From positions 1 to 12,365 of the forward strand of contig CAYRLE010000078.1 in NCBI GenBank assembly GCA_964425105.1: DNA of 12,365 nucleotides, written 5' to 3'. Shown piece by piece: positions 5,014 through 11,416 of this stretch. Source of the DNA: S012-109 sp964425105. Lineage in GTDB: Bacteria; Pseudomonadota; Gammaproteobacteria; SZUA-140. The translations under genes and the position numbers were made by a program. The notes under the pieces were generated by a model, which worked only from the letters and a program-made list of their open reading frames with translations, did no database searches and was not told where the DNA came from. Each line of letters opens with the position of its first letter. Position 1 is the stretch's first letter.

Positions 5014-6801
5014 GTGATAAAAATCCTCCACATTATTCTGCTGCTGTTGCTGGGACTGGGGATGACGGCAGCGGCCCAGGGCGCCGCGGGCAATGACATC
5101 CGCATCCTCATCGATGTCTCGGGCAGCATGAAGCGCAACGATCCCGACAACCTGCGGGTGCCCGCGCTCAAGCTCATCACCGGACTGCTACCCCGTAACA
5201 GCCAGGCTGGCGTCTGGACCTTCGGCCGCTATGTCAACATGCTCGTCCCTCACGGCACTGTCGATGACAACTGGCGCAACCGTGCCATGGCGGCGGCGGA
5301 GCAGATCAGTTCTCACGGACTCTATACCAACATGGAGGCCACCCTGGCAGATGCCACCTGGGATTGGAAACAAGCCGGCGACGGCGAAAGCCGGCGCAGC
5401 GTGATCCTGCTCACCGATGGTTACGTGGACATCTCCCCCGACAAACAGAAAAACAGCGCCTCCCGCGAGCGCATTCTCAACGACATCCTGCCCCGCCTGC
5501 AACGCGCCGGTGTCACCATCCATACCATCGCACTCTCCGATGACGCCGACCACCTGCTGCTGCGCCAGCTGGCCACAGCCAGCGGCGGCCGCTATAAGAA
5601 GGCCAGCGCCGAGGGTCTGGAGCGGATCTTCTTCCATCTCTTCGAAGAGGCCACAGCACCGCAGACCCTGCCACTGGTAGACAACAGCGTCCTGGTAGAC
5701 GACAGCATAGAAGAACTGACGCTCCTCATCTTCCGTCGCCCGGCGGCGCCACCCACCCGCCTCACCACCCCTCATGGCATCGAGTTCGGCGCCGAGCGCC
5801 TGCCACCCAACGTGCGTTGGCATCACGAAAAACGCTACGACCTCATCACCATCGAGCGACCCATGGTGGGAACCTGGCAGGTTGCAGCAGACATGGACCC
5901 CGACAACCGGGTCATGGTGGTCAGCGATCTCAACGTCATCACCACCCGCCTGCCCGACAACCTGGGACTGGGTGAGCGCTACACCTTCCTGGTGAGCCTC
6001 ACGGAGCAAGGCCGGGTCATCGAGAAAAAGGAATTCCTGCATTTCGTCAAAGTCACCGTCAAACAGGAAAATTCGCAGGGCGGACACTGGGAGTGGCTGC
6101 TGCTGGACAACGGCCGCCATGCGGATGCCGCGCCGGGCGACGGCACCTATACGCTGGAACTGGATGAGTCCCTGGAGCCGGGCACCCAGCGGCTCTCGGT
6201 GGATGTGGACGGCACCACCTTCAGGCGTCATCTGCAACAGACCTTTCACGTCCATAACAGTCCCGTGGAGGCAGTGATCGAAACAGTCGACGGCATACCG
6301 GCGCTCTTCGTCATCCCCCGCGCCGGCATGATCGAACCGGACAGCATGGCTGTCACGGCCGTGATTTTCGAGAACAACGGAGCAATACAGGAAACCCTGG
6401 CGGTGCCGCGCCTCAATCACAATCAGTGGCAGCTGGATCTGGGAGCCTACCAGGCAACGGGCGCTTACCGGCTGGAGGTGCAGGTCCAGGGCAGCAAGCC
6501 CGACGGCAAACCTCTGCAGGTGACGGTCGGCCCGCTGCATTTCGGCACCCCGCCCCCTTCCCCGCCCTCAGCAGAAGAAGACAGTGAAGCCGCTGCAGTG
6601 GTCAGTGAGGATGCCCCCGAGACAGACAGCGGGGGCCCCGTGAACCAAGAGGCCGGATTCAGCTGGTTGTGGGTGGTGGCGCAGGTAATACTCATCAACT
6701 TTCTGCTCATCGGGGGACTGATATTCGCCTACCGTAAGTGGTTGTGCTTCGAGGTGCGGGTTCCCAAGTCCTGGCAGCAAGCCCCTCAGGAACAGGCCTG
6801 A
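5014..6801 (+). CDS. Envelope von Willebrand factor A (VWA) domain protein with C-terminal membrane anchor
   Basis: A 595-residue protein starting at GTG 5014. Residues 1-21 form a signal peptide (Lys3, a leucine run, then TAAA), with cleavage probably near Ala21-Ala24. The VWA domain (about 28-215) has an intact metal-ion-dependent adhesion site: DVSGS (Asp34, Ser36, Ser38), Thr105 in the LYTNMEATL loop, and Asp135 in LLTDG. The middle region (about 220-510) looks beta-rich, with 'DNGRHADAAPGDGTYT', typical of Ig-like modules. A Pro/Glu/Ser-rich linker leads to one transmembrane helix (551-573) and a short basic tail. The layout resembles the uncharacterised gammaproteobacterial TIGR03503 family, which is my best guess from memory. 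The bulk should lie in the periplasm or at the cell surface. No Shine-Dalgarno is evident, so the start is moderately sure. Confidence 0.85.
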   Translation: MIKILHIILLLLLGLGMTAAAQGAAGNDIRILIDVSGSMKRNDPDNLRVPALKLITGLLPRNSQAGVWTFGRYVNMLVPHGTVDDNWRNRAMAAAEQISSHGLYTNMEATLADATWDWKQAGDGESRRSVILLTDGYVDISPDKQKNSASRERILNDILPRLQRAGVTIHTIALSDDADHLLLRQLATASGGRYKKASAEGLERIFFHLFEEATAPQTLPLVDNSVLVDDSIEELTLLIFRRPAAPPTRLTTPHGIEFGAERLPPNVRWHHEKRYDLITIERPMVGTWQVAADMDPDNRVMVVSDLNVITTRLPDNLGLGERYTFLVSLTEQGRVIEKKEFLHFVKVTVKQENSQGGHWEWLLLDNGRHADAAPGDGTYTLELDESLEPGTQRLSVDVDGTTFRRHLQQTFHVHNSPVEAVIETVDGIPALFVIPRAGMIEPDSMAVTAVIFENNGAIQETLAVPRLNHNQWQLDLGAYQATGAYRLEVQVQGSKPDGKPLQVTVGPLHFGTPPPSPPSAEEDSEAAAVVSEDAPETDSGGPVNQEAGFSWLWVVAQVILINFLLIGGLIFAYRKWLCFEVRVPKSWQQAPQEQA

Positions 6802-6819
6802 TCCCTGCCCACTTCGCGG

Positions 6820-6839
6820 ATGGGGTAGAATTGCCCCAT
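6820..6839 (+). promoter_or_regulatory. bioA start region: leaderless-type -10 and start-codon hairpin
   Basis: TAGAAT (6826-6831, 5 of 6 to TATAAT) ends 6 nt before the bioA ATG at 6838, so RNA could start at the ATG itself; no Shine-Dalgarno is present. A convincing -35 is not visible. The same bases form a perfect inverted repeat, ATGGGG (6820-6825) and CCCCAT (6834-6839), around an 8-nt loop. In a read-through transcript from the VWA gene this would bury the AUG; in a leaderless one it could not form. Confidence 0.4.
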
Positions 6840-8196
6840 GACCGCCTCCCGCAACAGAGAACTCATGGCCCGGGACCTGCAGGTCCTGTGGCACCCCTGC
6901 ACCCAGATGAAGGACCACGAGGACACGCCCCTGATCCCCATCCGCCGCGGCCGCGGCGTCTGGCTGGAAGACTACGAGGGGCAGCGCTATCTGGACGCCA
7001 TCAGTTCCTGGTGGGTGAATCTGTTCGGCCACGCCAACCCCCGCATCAATGCCGCCCTCACAGCGCAGCTGGACACCCTGGAGCATGTGTTGCTGGCCGG
7101 CTTCACCCACGAGCCTGCCGTGGAACTGGCGGAGCGCCTGGTGCAGTTCGCCCCCGGCGGACTGACGCGCTGCTTCTTCGCCGACAATGGCTCCTCGGCG
7201 GTGGAAGTGGCCCTGAAAATGAGCTTTCACTACTGGCACAACCGGGGACAGCGGCAAAAGACCAAGTTCATCACGCTCACGAACAGCTATCACGGCGAGA
7301 CCCTGGGGGCCCTGGCGGCGGGCGACGTGGCCCTCTACAAGGAGACCTACCGCCCCCTGCTCATGGAGACCATCACCGTGCCCTCGCCGGACTGCTTCAC
7401 ACGCGAAGCAGGCGAATCCTGGGCCGAATGCTCCCTGCGCCGCTTCGCCGCCATGGAGGACGCCCTGCGGCGCCACGCTCACGAGGTGTGCGCCGTCATC
7501 ATTGAGCCCCTGGTGCAATGCGCCGGCCAGATGCGCATGTACCACCCGGTCTATCTGGAAATGTTGCGCGAGGCCTGCAACCGCCACCAGGTCCACCTCA
7601 TCGCCGACGAGATCGCGGTGGGCTTCGGCCGCACCGGCACCCTGTTTGCCTGCGAACAGGCCGCCATCAGCCCCGACTTCATGTGCCTCTCCAAGGGCCT
7701 CACCGGCGGCTATCTGCCCCTCTCCGTGACCCTCACCAGCAATCACATCTACCAGGCATTCTACGACGACTACGCCCGCCTCAGGGCCTTCCTCCACTCC
7801 CACAGCTATACCGGCAACCCCCTGGGCTGCCGCGCCGCCCTCGCCACCCTGGACATCTTCCGGGAGGACGATGTGCTGGAGAACAACCGTCACCTGAGCG
7901 GCCTGCTGGCGCAACACACGGCCCACTTTGCCGACCACCCCCATGTCGCCGAGGTACGCCAGCAGGGCATGATCCTGGCCGTCGAACTGGTCCAGGACAA
8001 GGCCCGCCGCCGCCCCTATCCCTGGCAGGAACGGCGCGGCCGCCAAGTCTGCCAATACGCCCTGGGACAGGGCGTGCTGCTGCGCCCCCTGGGCGACGTG
8101 ATCTACTTCATGCCCCCCTATGTGATCAATGGGGAGGAGATCGAACTCATGACCCGCGCCACCTGGGAAGGCATCCAACGGGTCTGCGGCACCTGA
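6838..8196 (+). CDS. bioA: Adenosylmethionine-8-amino-7-oxononanoate aminotransferase BioA
   Basis: A PLP-dependent transaminase that converts 7-keto-8-aminopelargonate to 7,8-diaminopelargonate using S-adenosylmethionine as amino donor, in biotin synthesis (cytoplasm). The 452-residue length fits the family. Motifs: LWHPCTQMKDHE near 17-28 (characteristic of BioA), SSWWVNLFGH (56-65), DNGSSAVEVALKM (116-128), NSYHGETLG (149-157), IADEIAVGFGRTG (255-267) with the PLP-contacting Asp257, and the Schiff-base lysine Lys286 in LSKGLTGGYLPLS. It begins 36 bp after the VWA gene and ends 32 bp before rsmE. The other bio genes are not here. The BirA encoded nearby might control it, but I see no recognisable BirA operator upstream. 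Confidence 0.97.
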   Translation: MTASRNRELMARDLQVLWHPCTQMKDHEDTPLIPIRRGRGVWLEDYEGQRYLDAISSWWVNLFGHANPRINAALTAQLDTLEHVLLAGFTHEPAVELAERLVQFAPGGLTRCFFADNGSSAVEVALKMSFHYWHNRGQRQKTKFITLTNSYHGETLGALAAGDVALYKETYRPLLMETITVPSPDCFTREAGESWAECSLRRFAAMEDALRRHAHEVCAVIIEPLVQCAGQMRMYHPVYLEMLREACNRHQVHLIADEIAVGFGRTGTLFACEQAAISPDFMCLSKGLTGGYLPLSVTLTSNHIYQAFYDDYARLRAFLHSHSYTGNPLGCRAALATLDIFREDDVLENNRHLSGLLAQHTAHFADHPHVAEVRQQGMILAVELVQDKARRRPYPWQERRGRQVCQYALGQGVLLRPLGDVIYFMPPYVINGEEIELMTRATWEGIQRVCGT

Positions 8197-8221
8197 CGCC
8201 CCTCACGCCTCACGGTATACT
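8193..8221 (+). promoter_or_regulatory. rsmE promoter, leaderless layout, with 7-bp repeats in the spacer
   Basis: CTGACG (8193-8198, 4 of 6 to TTGACA) is followed after exactly 17 nt by TATACT (8216-8221, 5 of 6 to TATAAT). The -10 ends 7 nt before the ATG at 8229, so the first base of the RNA would be at or next to the start codon, and no Shine-Dalgarno is present. The spacer holds two perfect tandem copies of CCTCACG (8201-8214), and a one-base variant CCTGACG at 8192-8198 supplies the -35. Confidence 0.5.
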
Positions 8222-8228
8222 CACCCCC

Positions 8229-8957
8229 ATGCGCATCCCCCGCATCCACCAAGCCATCCCCCTGCAGACCGGCGCATGCCTGCAACTGGACGACGCCGCC
8301 AGCCGCCACCTGCTGCGGGTGCTGCGCCTCAAGGCCGGCGACCTTCTCACCCTCTTCGACGGCCAGGGCCGGGAATACCAGGCCACTCTGCTGCCAGGCA
8401 GCGGCCGCTGCGCCGAGGTGGTAATCGGCGCGCCCCTGGAACGGGACGCGGAATCCCCCCTGGAGATCATCCTCGCCCAGGGAATCTCGCGCGGCGAGCG
8501 CATGGACTACACCCTGCAGAAGGCGGTGGAACTGGGCGTCAAACGCATCGCCCCCCTGTTCACCGCGCGCTGCAACGTGAAACTGACCGGGGAGCGCCTG
8601 GAAAAGCGCCTCGCCCACTGGCGTGGCGTCATCGTCCACGCCTGCGAACAATGTGGCCGCAACCGCCTGCCCGCCCTGGACCCTCCCCAGGCGCTGGACC
8701 AGTGGCAAGCACCCGCGGCAGGGCTGAAATTAGTACTGGATGCCGCCGCCCCAGGCGCTCTGGGTAGCCTGGACACGCCCCAGGGCGCAGTGATCCTGAC
8801 CATCGGCCCCGAAGGCGGACTCACGGCAGGAGAACTCCGCCGCCTGCAGAGCCAGGGGTTCCAGCCCCTGCGCCTGGGGCCGCGCATCCTGCGCACCGAA
8901 ACCGCCGGTATGGCCGCACTGGCCGCCCTGCAGACCCTCTGGGGCGACTTCGCCTGA
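8229..8957 (+). CDS. rsmE: 16S rRNA (uracil-1498-N3)-methyltransferase RsmE
   Basis: Methylates N3 of U1498 in 16S rRNA of the 30S subunit, using S-adenosylmethionine. The 242-residue protein has an N-terminal PUA-like RNA-binding part (about 1-72, with SRHLLRVLRLKAGD) and a C-terminal SPOUT knot: GISRGERMDYTLQKAVELGV (85-104), ACEQCGRN (138-145), IGPEGGLTAGEL (192-203) and LRLGPRILRTETA (214-226), which form the trefoil-knot cofactor site. The ATG at 8229 gives the family's usual N-terminus; the frame is open far upstream inside bioA, but that part is only an off-frame shadow. It follows bioA by 32 bp and has its own candidate promoter in that gap. Confidence 0.96.
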   Translation: MRIPRIHQAIPLQTGACLQLDDAASRHLLRVLRLKAGDLLTLFDGQGREYQATLLPGSGRCAEVVIGAPLERDAESPLEIILAQGISRGERMDYTLQKAVELGVKRIAPLFTARCNVKLTGERLEKRLAHWRGVIVHACEQCGRNRLPALDPPQALDQWQAPAAGLKLVLDAAAPGALGSLDTPQGAVILTIGPEGGLTAGELRRLQSQGFQPLRLGPRILRTETAGMAALAALQTLWGDFA

Positions 8958-8967
8958 GCCGTTCCCC

Positions 8968-8995
8968 TTGTATCTTGCATCTTGTACCTTGTATC
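8968..8995. repeat. Four tandem 7-bp repeats (unit TTGTATC)
   Basis: Copies begin at 8968, 8975, 8982 and 8989. The first and last are identical (TTGTATC); the second and third each differ by one base (TTGCATC, TTGTACC). The array fills most of the 47-bp gap between rsmE and gshA and ends 9 bp before the gshA ATG. The last unit also supplies TATCTT (8992-8997), a weak -10-like hexamer 7 nt before the ATG, and the first unit supplies TTGTAT, a weak -35-like hexamer (8968-8973, 18-nt spacer). Confidence 0.75.
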
Positions 8996-9004
8996 TTTGA
9001 ACTC

Positions 9005-10318
9005 ATGAAACTTCATCACCTGCACCCCGTCCCCCATCTGACCACCGCGCTGAGCGGCCCCCTGCAGCAGATCGAACACCACCTGCTGGCCCGCCAGACG
9101 GACATCGAGGCTTGGCTGCGCCAGCAGTGGCAACAGACAGCGGCGCCCTTCTATGCCTCGGTGGACCTGCGCAATGCCGGCTTCAAGGTGGCACCGGTGG
9201 ACACCAATCTGTTCCCCGCCGGCTTCAACAATCTCAATCCCGACCTGCTGCCGCTGTGCATCCAGGCCATGCAGTCGGCCATCGAGCGCATCTGTCCCAC
9301 CGCCCGCCAGATCATGCTGATCCCGGAGAATCACACCCGCAACATGTTCTATCTGGAGAGCCTGGCCACCCTCCAGGATATCATCCAGAAGGCGGGCTAC
9401 CGGGTGCGCATCTGCTCTTTGCTGGAAGAACTCCGGGAAACGCTGACCCTCAAGCTGCCATCGGGGCGCCAGCTGCGCCTGGAACCCATCCGCCGCGAAG
9501 GCCGGCGCCTGGTGCTGGACGGTTTCGACCCCTGCATGATCCTGCTCAACAACGACCTGGCTGCGGGACGGCCGGCGATCCTGGAGGACCTGGAACAGCC
9601 GGTCATCCCGCCCCTGGCCCTGGGCTGGTCTGACCGCCTCAAGTCGGACCACTTTCTCCAGTACCGCCAAGTGGCGGAGGAGTTTGCCGCCCTGGTGGAC
9701 ATCGACCCCTGGCTCATCACGCCACTGTTTCTCAAGTGCGGCGCCATCGACTTCATGAAGCGCGGCGGCGAGGAGTGCCTGGCCCAGAACGTCGACACTC
9801 TGCTCAAGGCCATCCAGCGCAAATACGACGAGTACGACCTGGACTACCAACCCTTCGTGGTCATCAAGGCCGACGCCGGCACCTATGGCATGGGCGTCAT
9901 GACGGTCCATTCCCCCGACGAAGTCCACACCCTGAACCGCAAGCAGCGCACCCGCATGGCCACCTCCAAGGGCGGCCTGGAAACCAGCCGGGTGATCCTC
10001 CAGGAGGGCGTCTACACCTTCGAGACCTGGGGCAAGGAGCAGGCGGTGACGGAACCCGTGGTCTACATGATCGACCACTTCGTGGTGGGCGGCTTCTACC
10101 GCGTGCATACCCGCCGCGGCGCCAATGAAAACCTCAACGCCCCCGGCATGCACTTCGAGCCCCTGGCCTTCGCCGAACCCTGCATCACTCCCGAGCGGGA
10201 CATGGCCCCCGACGCCGGCCCCAACCGCTTCTACGCCTATGGCGTGATCGCACGCCTGGCCCTGCTGGCCGCCGCCCGGGAGCTGGCGGCCAGCGGCGAT
10301 GCGCCCCCCGCCTCCTGA
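9005..10318 (+). CDS. gshA: Glutamate-cysteine ligase, T. ferrooxidans-type
   Basis: Joins glutamate and cysteine to gamma-glutamylcysteine using ATP, the first step of glutathione synthesis. The 437-residue sequence is not of the E. coli GshA type; it fits the TIGR02049-like family known from Acidithiobacillus, Nitrosomonas and other proteobacteria. Recognisable segments are VDTNLFPAGFNNLNPD (65-80), IPENHTRNMFYLE (106-118), LLNNDLAAGRP (180-190), KADAGTYGMGV (288-298), probably nucleotide-binding, and GGFYRVHTRRGANENLN (362-378). ATG 9005 is preferred to an in-frame TTG at 8975, because that extension is encoded by the 7-bp repeats. No Shine-Dalgarno is seen. gshB follows after 153 bp, supporting the assignment. 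The assignment to the subfamily is from memory of its motifs. Confidence 0.92.
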   Translation: MKLHHLHPVPHLTTALSGPLQQIEHHLLARQTDIEAWLRQQWQQTAAPFYASVDLRNAGFKVAPVDTNLFPAGFNNLNPDLLPLCIQAMQSAIERICPTARQIMLIPENHTRNMFYLESLATLQDIIQKAGYRVRICSLLEELRETLTLKLPSGRQLRLEPIRREGRRLVLDGFDPCMILLNNDLAAGRPAILEDLEQPVIPPLALGWSDRLKSDHFLQYRQVAEEFAALVDIDPWLITPLFLKCGAIDFMKRGGEECLAQNVDTLLKAIQRKYDEYDLDYQPFVVIKADAGTYGMGVMTVHSPDEVHTLNRKQRTRMATSKGGLETSRVILQEGVYTFETWGKEQAVTEPVVYMIDHFVVGGFYRVHTRRGANENLNAPGMHFEPLAFAEPCITPERDMAPDAGPNRFYAYGVIARLALLAAARELAASGDAPPAS

Positions 10319-10321
10319 AGC

Positions 10322-10406
10322 GGGTGATGAGTAATGCGTAATGAGTGATGGGTGATGGAATAGTATGATATACACCACATCACTCATTACGCATTACGCA
10401 TCACCC
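10322..10406. repeat. Inverted repeat built from tandem 7-bp units
   Basis: The left arm (10322-10350) and right arm (10378-10406) are 29 bp and complementary with one mismatch; four more pairs (GGTG 10351-10354, CACC 10373-10376) follow a one-base bulge, leaving an 18-nt loop. Each arm is itself a tandem array of heptamers: GTGATGA, GTAATGC, GTAATGA, then GTGATGG twice from 10324 to 10358 on the left, and four CATYACN units from 10378 to 10405 on the right. It fills most of the gap between gshA and gshB. There is no T-run, so it is not a standard terminator, but in RNA it could block RNase or pause polymerase between the two genes. Confidence 0.85.
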
Positions 10407-10471
10407 CATCCCCAGGCACCTCGACACATGACACCCAACGACGATTCACCAGCAATAAAGGCCTACGGACC

Positions 10472-11416
10472 ATGACGAACATCGGCGTGGTGATGGATCC
10501 CCTGGACACCATCAACCCCAAGAAAGACAGCACCCTGGCCATGATGCGCGCGGCCCAGTCGCGGGGCTGGCGTGTGCAGGTCATGGGGGTGGGCGACCTC
10601 TACCTGCGCGACGGCGTGTGCCATGCCCGCATGCGCCCCCTCACCCTTCAGGAGGACGACGGCGACTGGTATCGCCCAGGACCCTGCCGCGAAGCCCCGC
10701 TGCACGAACTGGATGTGGTGCTCATGCGCAAGGACCCCCCCATCGACATGGAATACATCTACGCCACCCACCTCCTGGAGCTGGCGGAATCGCAGGGTGT
10801 GCGCGTGGTCAACAGTCCCCGCGCCCTGCGCGACATCAACGAAAAACTCTACACCGCTTGGTTTCCCCAGTGCACCCCGCCCACCCTGGTGACCCGCGAC
10901 GGCGACCGCCTGCGGGCCTTCCTGGCCGAGCAGGGCGACATCATCATCAAGCCTCTGGATGCCATGGGCGGCGAATCGGTATTCCGGGTCACCGGCGGCA
11001 ATCCCAACATCAATGTCATCATCGAGGTGATGACGGAACGGGGCCGGCGCTTCGCCATGGCCCAGCGCTACATCCCCGAGATCAGCGCCGGCGACAAGCG
11101 CATCCTGCTGGTGAACGGCGAAGCCATCCCCTACGCCCTGGCGCGCATCCCGGCCCCCGGCGAGACCCGCGCCAACCTGGCCAGTGGCGGCCAGGGGGTG
11201 GGCGTGGCGCTGAGCGAACGGGACCAGTGGATCTGCGCCCAGGTGGGACCGGCGCTGCGCGAGCGGGGACTGCTGTTCGTGGGGCTGGATGTCATCGGCG
11301 ACTATCTCACCGAGATCAATGTCACCAGCCCCACCTGCATCCGCGAACTGGACCAACTCTACGGACTCGACATCAGCGCCCGCCTCATGGACCGTATTGA
11401 GGCCCTGCTGCCATGA
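10472..11416 (+). CDS. gshB: Glutathione synthetase GshB
   Basis: Adds glycine to gamma-glutamylcysteine with ATP to make glutathione. The 314 residues match the usual prokaryotic length. The N-terminal domain has GVVMDPLDTINPKKDST (5-21) and LMRKDPPID (84-92). The ATP-grasp part shows KPLDAMGGESVF (160-171), the glycine-rich loop with a phosphate-contacting Lys, ETRANLASGG (231-240), and GLDVIGDYLTEINVTSP (271-287), holding the metal-binding Asp, Glu and Asn. The ATG at 10472 gives the standard N-terminus; AAAGG lies about 13 nt upstream. It is the second glutathione gene after gshA, and its stop overlaps the apbE start (ATGA). Confidence 0.97.
   Translation: MTNIGVVMDPLDTINPKKDSTLAMMRAAQSRGWRVQVMGVGDLYLRDGVCHARMRPLTLQEDDGDWYRPGPCREAPLHELDVVLMRKDPPIDMEYIYATHLLELAESQGVRVVNSPRALRDINEKLYTAWFPQCTPPTLVTRDGDRLRAFLAEQGDIIIKPLDAMGGESVFRVTGGNPNINVIIEVMTERGRRFAMAQRYIPEISAGDKRILLVNGEAIPYALARIPAPGETRANLASGGQGVGVALSERDQWICAQVGPALRERGLLFVGLDVIGDYLTEINVTSPTCIRELDQLYGLDISARLMDRIEALLP

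Noticed and set aside
5188..6540. 450-codon open frame on the minus strand opposite the VWA gene
   Set aside because: The plus strand encodes a protein with a signal peptide, an intact metal site and a membrane anchor. The antisense frame has no recognisable motif and is a by-product of GC-rich codon use.
6802..6837. BirA operator upstream of bioA
   Set aside because: I looked for TTGTAAACC and GGTTTACAA-like half sites near bioA and found none.
6568..8178. 536-codon open frame on the minus strand opposite bioA
   Set aside because: Lies over bioA, whose catalytic motifs are clear. The composition is Gly/Val/His/Gln-rich, typical of antisense frames in GC-rich genes.
7518..8228. Long N-terminal extension of the rsmE frame back into bioA
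   Set aside because: Pro/Arg-rich translation of bioA in another frame. RsmE homology begins at ATG 8229.
8507..10387. 626-codon open frame on the minus strand opposite rsmE and gshA
   Set aside because: It crosses two well-supported plus-strand genes and the gap between them, and shows no domain. It stays open through the heptad repeats because 7-bp units without stops are easily read through.
8201..10406. Repeat arrays as a CRISPR locus
   Set aside because: The units are 7 bp and directly adjacent, with no spacers of regular length and no cas genes.
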